64,000 bases of DNA from Neostapfia colusana (lineage: Eukaryota; Streptophyta; Magnoliopsida; Poales; Poaceae). Positions 55,403 through 64,000 of the stretch are shown here, piece after piece. The notes beneath the pieces were generated by a model. It saw only the letters and a list, made by a program, of their open reading frames with translations. It did no database searches and was not told the DNA's origin. How positions within the stretch are numbered: the stretch's first letter is position 1; every line of letters starts with the position of its first letter. The position numbers and the translations under genes were made by a program. The stretch lies in contig JASWHV010000012.1 of the NCBI GenBank assembly GCA_030760725.1, positions 38,843,652 to 38,907,651 of the forward strand, read 5' to 3'.

Positions 55403-56425
55403 ATGTGGGAGCTCCAACGGATCCGCATTATGTCCGGGGAGGCGGTGCCCGTGCCACGCGACGGCAAGGTCGTCTGCTTCATTGACTTCCATCTCCGCGG
55501 GCTGGGACTTCCGGCGCACAAGTTACTTCATGCCGACCTCTTCAACTATGGCTTGGAGTTTCACCGCTTGACGTCGAACGAGATCCTCCACTCTGCTGTC
55601 ATCTGCACGTTGTTCGAAGCATTCCAGGAACGAGGCCCACTTCAAATTGTGGAGGAGGTTCTTTTGGGTGCGGCCGTCTTCTGCGGATTATCTGATCCCG
55701 GCGGTCGACGGCGCCTACATCCAACTCTGTTGGGCCCACACACGGTACTTCTTCGACCTCCCTCTCCCAAAGTCCATGAAGAACTGGCGCCAGGACTAGT
55801 TATACATCCACAACGATGGACCGGCGCTTCCATCCTTCATCGGCCAGCTGTCCGCCGTTCGGGAGCCATGGCAGTGGGGGATCGCGGAGGCGCATAGACG
55901 GCGGGTCGCCGTCATCCTAGAGAAGGTCGAGGCGCTGCGGGAGGGGAGTGACCGGAGAGGTCATCCTACACACCTTCCTCGAGCGAAGGATCCAACCTCT
56001 TCGCGCCAGCGTCAACGCCTTGTGGTAGTACATCGGGCTTGGCGACCCCATACGTGGGTCGGCGGAGGAGGTCCCCGAGTTCGAAGTCCGGAGGAGGTTT
56101 CATGAACTAACCGGGAAGGTTGTGGAGGATGACAGTCGTCATCCATGTCCCCTTTCTGCGTGTCATCCCTCTACTTGGGTAAGCGTCCGACCCTTGTGCC
56201 ATGATCCTATCGCTATTCTTTTTTGGCCCCTGATCTGGCCTAATGATGCAGTGTTCTATTTAGAGGCTCGAGGGTATCGTCAACCTGCCAAATATGCCCG
56301 AGGACAAGGCGGAGAGGGAGGGGAGGGCCTTACGTGATGCTGCCCTGAAGAAGGAAAAAGGTGATCGCAAGGCCAGCCATCTTCATCGTCAGAGGAGGCT
56401 GGAGGAACACCGGAGGGCGGTGTGG
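55403..56425 (+). pseudogene. PF04195-like (putative gypsy-type transposon) protein, frameshifted
   Basis: 55403-55630 encodes GKVVCFIDFHLRGLGLPAHK and then NYGLEFHRLTSNEILHSAV, which fit the start of the PF04195 domain found in many grass gypsy elements. A frame change near 55640 follows; the other frame continues WAHTRYFFDLPLPKSMKNW and GPALPSFIGQLSAVREPW with one TAG. A charged, probably coiled-coil tail (56294-56425) ends the ORF. The function of this domain is not established. Confidence 0.68.
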
Positions 56426-57345
56426 GAATACACCAAAATGCCTGGTCTTAGCCGAAAGCTCGTGGAACACAAGCCTTCGATCAAGCCAGGTTTAAGGCCT
56501 TACAAGTAACCTATCAGACGATTCAACCCGGCCATCCACAAAAAAATCAAGGAACAAGTGAATCGTCTACTCCAAGCTAAATTCATTCGGCCCTGCAGGT
56601 ATGCCGAGTGTTGTCTATCATAGTCCCGGTAGAGAAGAAAACCATGAGAAAGTTGAGGATTTGCATAGACTTCCGAGACTTAAACCGAGCAACACCAAAA
56701 GATGAACCTATGCCTAACACTGAGGTATTGGTCAACAATGCTTCTGGGCATAAGGTGATCAGTTTCTTAGAAGGTAACGTAGGATATAATTAGATTTTCA
56801 TGGCCGAGGAAGACACGTCGAAGACAACGTTTTGTTGCCCCAGTTTTGTTGGTTTGTTTGAGTGGGTTGTCATGAACTTTGAATTGAAGAACGCTGGGGC
56901 AACATACCAAAGAGCTATGAATCTGATCTTCCACGACATGTTGCGAGACATTCTTGAGGTGTATAACGATGATCTCGTGGTGAAGTCGACTAAGTTTCAA
57001 GATCGTATGGCCGACTTGAGGATGCCTTGTGAGAGGATGAGGAGGTATGGTCTTAAGATGAACCCTCTGAAATGTGCATTTGGTGTGTCGGTTGGACGCT
57101 TTCTGGGTTTCTTGCATGAACATGGCTTAGAGGTCGACCCCAAGAAAGTTGAGGCTATCAGGAGGATAGGAGAGCCGACATGCAAGAAAGATGTACAAGT
57201 TTGATGGGGAAGGTAAATTACCATAGAAGGTTCATTGTTGACTTGGCTGGGAAGATCGGAACCTTTATGCCACTCTTGAAATTCCAACACGAGCAGGAGT
57301 TTACTTGGGGGGGCAGAACAGAAGGAGGCTTTTGAGAGGATCAAA
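56426..57345 (+). pseudogene. Element 7 reverse transcriptase (Tat type)
   Basis: Starts YTKMPGLSRKLVEHK, then FNPAIHKKIKEQVNRLLQAK and LRICIDFRDLNRATPKDEP. A TAG at 56791-56793 interrupts just after EGNVGYN. The next open piece holds FEWVVMNFELKNAGATYQRA and VYNDDLVVKS, where the usual Y-I/V-D-D active site reads Y-N-D-D. A frameshift at about 57204 leads into the tether (NYHRRFIVDLAGKIGTF). Confidence 0.85.
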
Positions 57346-58180
57346 GAATACTTGATGAAGCCAGTGGTCTTGCGTGCACCACAGATGAGGAAGCCGTTTC
57401 GGCTCTACATAGCTGCACAAAGCAAAGTTATTGAGGATGTTCTAACTGAAGAAAGCCAAGGTAAAGAGCATCCCATGGCCTACTTAAGAAGATGACTCGT
57501 AGATGCCAAAACCAGGTACACATTTGTTGAAAAACTTTGTTTGTCTCTGTTTTTCTAGTGCGTTCTTCTTGACATGTCAACACGACATCGTCAATCACAT
57601 GTTGTAACAACCAATTTTCAGTGGCAGGATAGGTCAATGGGCGTACTCGTTGGTGGAGTATGATCTGGTGTTTGAGCCTCTCTAGAGCGTGAAGGGCCAG
57701 GTTGTAGCAGATTTCATTGTTGAGCATGATGTACAACTCAAAAGGAGTGCATGGTCGAGGTACGTCCTTGGAAGCTATTCTTTGATGGATCAGTTTTCTA
57801 CAGGGGTCAGGTTGTTGGATATGTGTTGGTTTCACCCACGAACATGGTATACAAATTCTCTATTTGGCTAAAATTCGTGTGCACCAACAATCAAGCGGAT
57901 TACGTGGTACTGCTGAATGGCTTAGAGCACTTGGTCAACATGGGGATCAAAGACATCAAAGCTTTTGGTGATTCCATGCTTGTCATCCAGCAGGTCAGTG
58001 GTGAAAGCCAATGTTATGATGGTATGTTGAATGATTATTGCTATCGATGTCTAGATATCATCAAAACTTTGAATACGTTTTGTGCCAAACTCATACCAAG
58101 GCAAGAAAATCGGGGGGCAAATGATTTGGCACTTCAGGCATCGGGCTACAAGGTCAAAAGAGGAAGGTTTCACGTGAAAA
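57346..58180 (+). pseudogene. Element 7 RNase H remnants and archaeal-type RNase H
   Basis: The RT-linked RNase H is heavily shifted (57346-57700). The archaeal-type domain is open in 57751-58482: WKLFFDGSVFYRGQVVGYVL, NNQADYVVLLNGLEHL, FGDSMLVIQQVSG and IPRQENRGANDLAL. In the second motif E of AEYEA is replaced by D (QADYVV), which may weaken catalysis. The order confirms the Tat clade. Confidence 0.82.
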
Positions 58181-59521
58181 AAAGTCTGATGTTGTTCGAG
58201 AGTGATGAGGACATGATAAGGCAGAACAATTCAGCTAGTTTTGATGTGTTAAAAATAGAAGATTGGAGGCCAGCGATCATAGAGTGTATCAAGAACCCAA
58301 GCACATGCAAAGACGAGAAGATTCATCATCAAGCATTGAGATATACCTTGATCGACGATGAGTTATATCGCCGAACCATAGACGGGCTCTTGCTGAAGTG
58401 TTCGGACAAAGAACAAGCGAAGGAAGCCATGGATGGGAGAAGTGCACGATGTTCTTTGTGGCACGCATCAGTCGGCTCATAAGATGAGATGGATGCTCAA
58501 ACGAGCTGGTTTCTATTGGCCGACTATGCAAGAAGATTGTTTCAAGTATTATAGAGGAGTGAATCTTATCAAAGGTTTGAACATATCCAACAAGCACCGG
58601 CAAGTATGCTTCACCCTATTGTGAAGCCTTGGCCATTCAAGGATGGGGTTTAGACTTCATTGGGGAGATTCATCCAGCATCATCAAAGAAATATAAGTTT
58701 GTTTTGGTTGCCATGGACTACTTCATCAAATGGACAGAAGCTGTGCCACTCAAGAGCAACACGTACAAAGAGGTAACCAGTTTTGTCCTTGAGCATATTA
58801 TCCATAGATTTGGTGTTCCATAGAATTTAATCACAGATCAAGGAGGAGCCTTCATATCCTCATAATTCAAGGAATTTGCCGAGTCTTTTAGGATAAAGTT
58901 GTTGAATTTTTCCTCATATTATGCTCAAACTAACAGACAGGCTGAGTCTAGTAACAAGATACTCATCAAGCTCATAAAAAAGAAGATCAAGGAGAATCCT
59001 AGATGTTGGCATGAAACCTCGACTGAAGCCTTATGGGCTCATCGAGTATCAAAGCATGGTGTCACTAAAGTTACCCCGTTTGAGCTTGTATATGGACAAG
59101 AGGCTAAGTTACCTGTGGAGTTTCGAATGAAAGCGTGTCAAGTGGATCAACAAGATAACCTTTCGGCTGTGGATTATCAAGACTTGATGATGGACAAGTT
59201 GGATGGAGTCACTGAAAGCCGAATGGAAGCCTTGAAAGAGATAGAGGACGAAAAGCGCAAGGTGGCCAAGCATTACAACAAGAGAGTTTGAGAGAAATCG
59301 TTCCAGATTGGAGATTTAGTTTGGAGAACGATTTTACCCGTAGGAACTCGAGACAAGAAGTTTGGTAAATGGTCACCTAGGTGGGAATGGTCTTTCAAGA
59401 TTGTAAGTATTGTTCCTGGAAATGCCTACTTCGTAGATTACTTGCAAGGAGAAAACTCGAGTAAAGCCATCAATGGGAGGTACTTAAAACGATTTTACCC
59501 CAGTGTGTGGCAAGAAGGTTG
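58181..59521 (+). pseudogene. Element 7 integrase, several stops
   Basis: Zinc domain region at 58440-58600 (HQSAHKMRWMLKRAGFYW in part), then AIQGWGLDFIGEIHPASSKK with the first catalytic D, LITDQGGAFIS with the second, and TNRQAESSNKILIKL with E. Stops fall at 58821, 58863 and 59289. C-terminal GDLVWRTILPVGTRDKKFGK and NGRYLKRFYPS end at TGA 59521. Confidence 0.85.
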
Positions 59522-59934
59522 AGTTATCTAAGCCTTGTAAGTTAAAACAGCCAATTTATCTAACAAATCTTGGCTTTAGAGATGTTTTTTTGGCATACTT
59601 TGTTTGCCCAGAAACAGAGGGGCATGTGTTGGAGGTAAAAAATGGTTGTGAGTTTTGCAGGTTGAAGGAGCCAAAAAACGAGGTGGATATAGGGTCCTTT
59701 ATCTCGAGAATTCAAGGTGCAGAAGGCCTCGGTAAAGGAACCTACCAAAGACTGGAGAAATACGTGCGGGAAGCCTATTTTATCTCGAAAACTGAAGATA
59801 CAAACGCCCGGGTTGGAACTCGACCCAAGAAGACCAAATTACCTTGTGGCTGCAAGATAAACCAGCGAAAACGCAAGAAACAAGGGCTGAAGGTACTTAG
59901 ACATTCTAGGGAAAGTTCAAAACATTGTAAATAA
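59503..59934 (+). CDS. Unidentified 143-codon ORF after integrase of element 7
   Basis: Overlaps the integrase end by a few codons in another frame. The predicted product is basic, with scattered cysteines (FVCPETEGHVLEVKNGCEFC, LPCGCKINQRKRKKQG) and a KKK-rich C-terminus. No known domain is recognised. It may be a chance ORF in the 3' non-coding tract; its length and the two C-rich clusters are the only arguments for it. Confidence 0.25.
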   Translation: MCGKKVELSKPCKLKQPIYLTNLGFRDVFLAYFVCPETEGHVLEVKNGCEFCRLKEPKNEVDIGSFISRIQGAEGLGKGTYQRLEKYVREAYFISKTEDTNARVGTRPKKTKLPCGCKINQRKRKKQGLKVLRHSRESSKHCK

Positions 59935-60038
59935 TAAACTTAGCGTCTTGTAATCTTCTAGAAGGTTCAGCACGACATTTATCCGTGCATTTAGATAAGA
60001 ATGAGTCTTAGAGATAAGTTTGGTTTAGTTAAACTTAG

Positions 60039-60556
60039 TGTGGCGGACCGGAATCCGCTCTCCCAGGATCACAGATGGTGGTGCCGCACGATGCGACACC
60101 TGACAGCACACATCATAAAGACACCTTTTATTACATGGGAAACCAGCTGAAACTGTACAAACAGGTACAATACTCAGTTACAACTACTGTCTATATTACA
60201 CAGCGGAAGTTTCTTTTGTACAACTCACGCCCGCCTATCTAGCAAAAGTCGGATGCCCAGCCCTAGGGCAACCCACACAGCTGCACTCCTCAGCTCAGCG
60301 CGGCGTGTACGGTTCCCACTCAACCGTGGTCCCCAACGGAGGGTAACCCTCGCCGGTGGACTCGTAACTGTGGCGGACCGGAATCCGCTCATCCAGGATC
60401 GCAGAGGGTGTGCCGCACGATGCGACACTAGACAGCACACGTCATAAGAACACATTATATTACATGGGAAAACATACTGAATGTACAAAGTAGTACACTT
60501 CTTAGTTACAAACTAGGGTCTTTATTACACAGCAGAAGTTTCTTTTGTACAACTCA
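60039..60556 (-). repeat. Two partial LTR ends in tandem with LTR f
   Basis: Unit 1 (60039-60368, 330 bp) and unit 2 (60369-60556, 188 bp) are 3'-terminal LTR pieces, each ending internally at different points and followed directly by a new LTR terminus. Unit 2 resembles unit 3 more closely than unit 1 (shared TACAAACTAGGGTC). Confidence 0.85.
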
Positions 60557-60813
60557 TGTGGCGGACCGGGATCCGCTCATCAAGGATCGCAGAGGGTGGT
60601 GCCGCGCGATGCGACACCCGACAGCACACGTCATAAGAACACATTATATTACATGGGAAAACAAACTGAATGTACAAAATAGTACACTTCTCAGTTACAA
60701 ACTAGGGTCTTTTATTACACAGCGGAAGTTTCTTTTATACAACTCACGGCCGCCTATCTAGCAAAAGTGGTTGCCCAGCCCTAGGGCAACCCACACTAGC
60801 TGCACTCTTCAGC

Positions 60814-60911
60814 TCAGCGTGGCGCGTACGGCTCCCACTCAGCCGTGGTCCCCGACGGAGGGTAACCCTCGCCAGTGGACTCGTACTCCGAGTCCGTGGG
60901 TGGCTCCTCAC
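60814..60911 (-). other. Terminal exon-like segment in LTR copy f
   Basis: 98 nt after TTTTTCAG on the minus strand, ends TGA. Encodes EEPPTDSEYESTGEGYPPSG and ends AEWEPYAPR. Same length and phase as copies a and b. Confidence 0.5.
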
Positions 60912-61926
60912 CTGAAAAACACTTAAGCAGCAACCGTGAGCACGAAGGCTCAGCAAGGCTTAACCGACTCACCTAAGTATGAATCTCTACATGAGGTGTA
61001 CCATGACTTAGGATAGCAATGTTGCAGCAAATGGACACGCCTACAAGTTCATCCTTAGTTCATCTTTTAGCAACAAGTTAACGGTTCATGAAGCTGAAAT
61101 TTAGTGAGCAATATTTGGTGGCACATCTGTAGCAATACAATTATATCATAAAAGCAATATTGAATCATAACATTTTATTCATTAATCTACGTTATGATGC
61201 AGTGAACAAGCGGTACTCGTCACCGCGAGGGACGGCGAATCGACTCGATATACACCTGCAGGGGAAACCCAAAGAGCACGTCACGTACGCCCACCCGTGG
61301 AGCTGCACAGCACACTCACTCGATGTCGTACGGGACAACCTTTCAACCAACAGCCCAAACGTCGAACCGGTCGCACCGAAATGAGCAGGAGGTTCCCCAC
61401 ACGGAGCATCTCTCGATGCCCGTTGGCAGATTTCCACCTTGTTGCCCTCAACCTACACCTATAAATCGGTGTGCTATGCCTCGACGCCCGGAGGTTTAGG
61501 CTACATCGGTTTATCGGGGCCCATATATCCGATATGCCTTCGGTACGTTCAATACTCGTTCAGCAGGGCCGCACACGGATCGGTCCTCAATCAACACGGG
61601 CAGGGATGCGCACATAAGACTCCCTCTTGCTGCGCCCTAGCGCCTGCCTAGTCTCATTTTCATTACTAAAGTGATCTCGCGTCACTCAACCGAACCCGTG
61701 TGTCCCAATGCCTATCTCGCGAGTAGATTCCAACTACTCGACTTGTACCGAAGTCCTATGACTCATTAAGCATAGCCTGTCTACTCGAGGTCCTTGACAC
61801 TACCCTCACTCTTTTAGGAACCTTTGGTTATGCAAGTGGGGTTTCATTCATCATATACCTAATGCACATACATACTTCATATGACACATGTAAACAAAGT
61901 AAGACTTATAAAAGGTTAATGCTAAC

Positions 61927-62014
61927 CGGGGCTTGCCTTGTTGCTGCTGGTCAGTAGTTAGCTCTTCTTCCGGAAGAAGGAAGTCCAGCACTTCCGGAGT
62001 CTCTTCTTCAGTGA
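61927..62014 (-). other. Internal exon-like segment in LTR copy f
   Basis: 88 nt on the minus strand between ACGTGTAG and CCCCG/GTTAGC. Encodes EEETPEVLDFLLPEEELTTD then a glutamine run and GKPR. Most differences from copy a are synonymous or conservative (Q/E, D/E, K/E). Confidence 0.55.
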
Positions 62015-64000
62015 CTACACGTTTATGAAATACTACATGTTAATTTAAATGCAATGTGTAAACTTAAATACATAATTGCTAATAACTCTAGCTAGCCCTC
62101 CCCTTTGGTTCTGAAATTTTTATGGTGGATTGGTAGGGTCCTAACCAGAGTTGTGACCAAGTTTCATTTGAAACAAAGTTCATTTGAACCTTGTACAAAT
62201 AAAAGCCCATTTGGTCCATATTTGAGCCTCTGAATAATTCCAGGGGATTTCATTGCTCCAACCATTACTTTCTGGAAACTAGAGTTTAAGGTGGTTCTAA
62301 TGGAATTGATTTCATGTCATTTGAAGAATTCTACTGAAAGTTATGCCCTAATTAAGATTGGAGAAAATCTGAAAATGTTTCTGTACATTTTTCGATTTTC
62401 TCAGGGCAGTTCTCTTAATCACCCCATTAGGGTAACTAAATTAGCTTGGATGAGTCTGAAAATTTTACTGGGATTCAGGGATTTTCTAATGAACCTCTCA
62501 GCCAAATTTCAGAATTTTTCATAAAGTAGTTCTCCAGATAAAATTCCCAACAGTTTAAACTTTTAGGGATTTAATTCTGGAAAACTATTCACTTTCATGA
62601 GCTGAATTTGATATTGCTGGAAAGTACTCAGAATTCTGAGTTCAGCAAAATTTGGTTCATCGAATTTGGAGTTTCCTAGCCAAAGTTCTATGCATTTGAA
62701 GTTTGCACTAAAACTGGAAATTCCAAAAATGTTTAAATCCTGCGGGTGGGACCCACTCCTCGAGCCGGCCCACTCAGAAAGCGGCCACACCGCGGCCCAC
62801 GGGGTTTTACCCGCGCTGCCGCACCGAATCCTGGCCGCAAACCCGATCCCCGCGCGGGATCAGAGGCTGACTGGTGGACCCGACCCCCCCCCCCTTCGTC
62901 TACCTCGCGCTCTCCCGCAGCTCCCGCGGCGGCGCCTCGCCGGAGCGCTCGCCGCCGGGCGTTTCCCTGCCCGACCTTCGACAAAACTTGCCGCCTGTGC
63001 CTAACTCGACTCGGAGAACACGCTGGTGCCCTCACCGGAGCTCGGCAATGGCCGGAACTATGCCCGCGACGGTGACAGAGCTCCCCTCTACTCCGGCGAC
63101 GTCGCCCGGGTTACTCCGGGCCTTATTTCTCAAGCGGTTTGCTCCTACAGCTCCGCCGACACCCGCTGATCATGGATATGGGCACCGATCTCTGTGAAAA
63201 CAGCTGCAACTACGACCTCATCGGCGACCTAAGCCGGATATCGGCCGTGCTCAGAAAACTTCGAAGAACCGTAACCCTAGCCCACGGTTCTTACTGGTTT
63301 TCGATCCTAGGTGGTCATGGCAGTATATAGAGCGTTTGCGTGACTCGGTTTGCCCGGTGATGAGCTAACCCCCACGAATTTTGGGCTTTTGTGAGAGCTC
63401 GGTCTCAGGACCCCCGAAGCTTTCCCGGCGAAATACTCTCTCGACAGCCCATGAAATGAAGAGCGGTAGGGACTAGAAGAATCAGCACCTTAAGGCGATC
63501 CTTTCTTGTGTTGCTCGTCGGGCACGAGAGCGACTGTGCTGGCCGGACGCCGGCGATCAGAGAGGGCGGTGTTTCTGTGCTCGCGCAGAATCGAGAAAGA
63601 AGCTCGGTAGGGGGGGGGTTCTCGTTTGGAAAGCAGGAGGAAGGCGGCTTGGGCTGTGCGCTGGCCTTTGAGCCGCGGTTTTGGCACCGTGAGGTGGCCG
63701 TGTGCTGCCTCGGTGGCTCGCCGTCGCCCGTTCCTTGCGTGCGAAGTCGAGACCCGGCTGCAGCAACCGACTGCCCCTCGTGTGTGCCACTGACCTGTGG
63801 GCCTCCCCTTTACCCCTTTTTCTCTAATAATTCTTTTCTGTTTTTGCTAATTATCCCACCAGCTACTCACAATTTAATGTGAGACTTAGTCACCAAGTCT
63901 TGGTTTAAATTTGAATTCTCAAATTTGAACTGTGTTTGACTAAATTTGCTGCATGTTTAAACTGAAATTCAAATTCAGTTTTGAATTCTTGCAAATTTAG

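Larger units (their letters stand above)
53409..60038 (+). mobile_element. Element 7: Tat-type gypsy element with a PF04195-like ORF, 3' end cut
   Basis: Begins TGTCGG at 53409, the same LTR start as element 1. Downstream are a PF04195-like ORF, then RT, RNase H, archaeal-type RNase H and integrase of the Tat clade, all decayed. No gag core, zinc knuckle or protease was found between the PF04195-like part and RT. LTR f (minus strand) enters at 60039. The 3' LTR is not in the window. It could be one chimeric element or two elements fused near 56425. Confidence 0.75.
60039..64000 (-). repeat. LTR copy f (minus strand), runs off the window, terminus triplicated
   Basis: Same family as copies a and b. 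The LTR terminus TGTGGCGGACCGG occurs at 60039, 60369 and 60557; the third copy continues into a full LTR body. Exon-like segments are 60814-60911 and 61927-62014. The GC-rich leader portion is about 62740-63780; U3 begins after that and the LTR start lies beyond 64000. A C11 run lies at about 62884-62894 and a G9 run at about 63610. The flank 60034-60038 (CTTAG) is the possible TSD. Confidence 0.85.

Noticed and set aside
62870..63640. C11 and G9 runs as G-quadruplex or regulatory signals
   Set aside because: Single homopolymer runs in a GC-rich LTR leader; no repeated G-tract pattern supports a quadruplex.
1..64000. CRISPR arrays, bacterial operons, Shine-Dalgarno sites, phage or plasmid features
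   Set aside because: The content is plant retrotransposons throughout; no short spaced repeats or bacterial genes are seen.
1..64000. tRNA or rRNA genes
   Set aside because: The tRNA-like matches are 10-13 base primer sites next to LTR ends, not complete tRNA genes.

Overview
This window is plant nuclear DNA, almost certainly from a grass. It is nearly all retrotransposons: long-LTR Ty3/gypsy chromoviruses of the Tekay/Del type, Tat-clade gypsy elements with a second RNase H, a decayed Reina-like element and a small gag-only copia element. Priming sites match the 3' end of initiator tRNA-Met, target-site duplications (TSDs) are 5 bp, and GC-rich LTR leaders alternate with AT-rich tracts. I see no intact host gene, no tRNA or rRNA gene, and nothing bacterial. 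The species cannot be named from the sequence; a grass is an inference from the element families.

Most of the left 45 kb is one nested stack. The oldest layer is element 3 (plus strand, Tekay-like), seen at 22920-23230, 27316-29227 and in its 3' LTR (29228-30708 plus 39195-40808). It was hit four times: by element 2 (minus strand, left of the window to 22919), by a solo LTR (23231-27315), by element 4 (30709-39189, minus strand, TSD TACTA) and by the LTR of element 6 (40809-44849). Element 2 was itself hit twice: by element 1 (Tat clade, left of the window to 9538) inside its integrase gene, and by a solo LTR in opposite orientation (18892-22351, TSD TTTCT) inside its 5' LTR. That last event made a palindrome of about 7 kb.

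The right third holds a truncated Reina-like element on the minus strand (about 45470-48485) carrying a Tat LTR scrap; a low-copy-looking island (48486-53408) with exon-like pieces of an unidentified host gene on the minus strand, interrupted by a 2.1 kb gag-only copia element (49994-52114, TSD AAATA); element 7 (53409-60038, plus strand), which pairs a PF04195-like ORF with a Tat-type RT-RNaseH-integrase and has no visible gag or protease; and another long minus-strand LTR (60039 to the window end) whose terminal sequence is present three times in tandem.

All polyproteins longer than gag are broken by frameshifts or stops, many of them CAG to TAG as expected from decay of methylated DNA. The most unusual signal is in the long LTRs. 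They carry short open segments bounded by AG and GT whose lengths differ only by multiples of three between diverged copies (88, 88, 88 and 91 nt; 98, 98, 98 and 89 nt; 59 and 59 nt in a second family). With a TATA-like box upstream and AATAAA downstream in the same LTR, this suggests a small spliced gene contained wholly within the LTR. A second oddity is element 4, whose 5' LTR body is inverted between 65-bp terminal inverted repeats.
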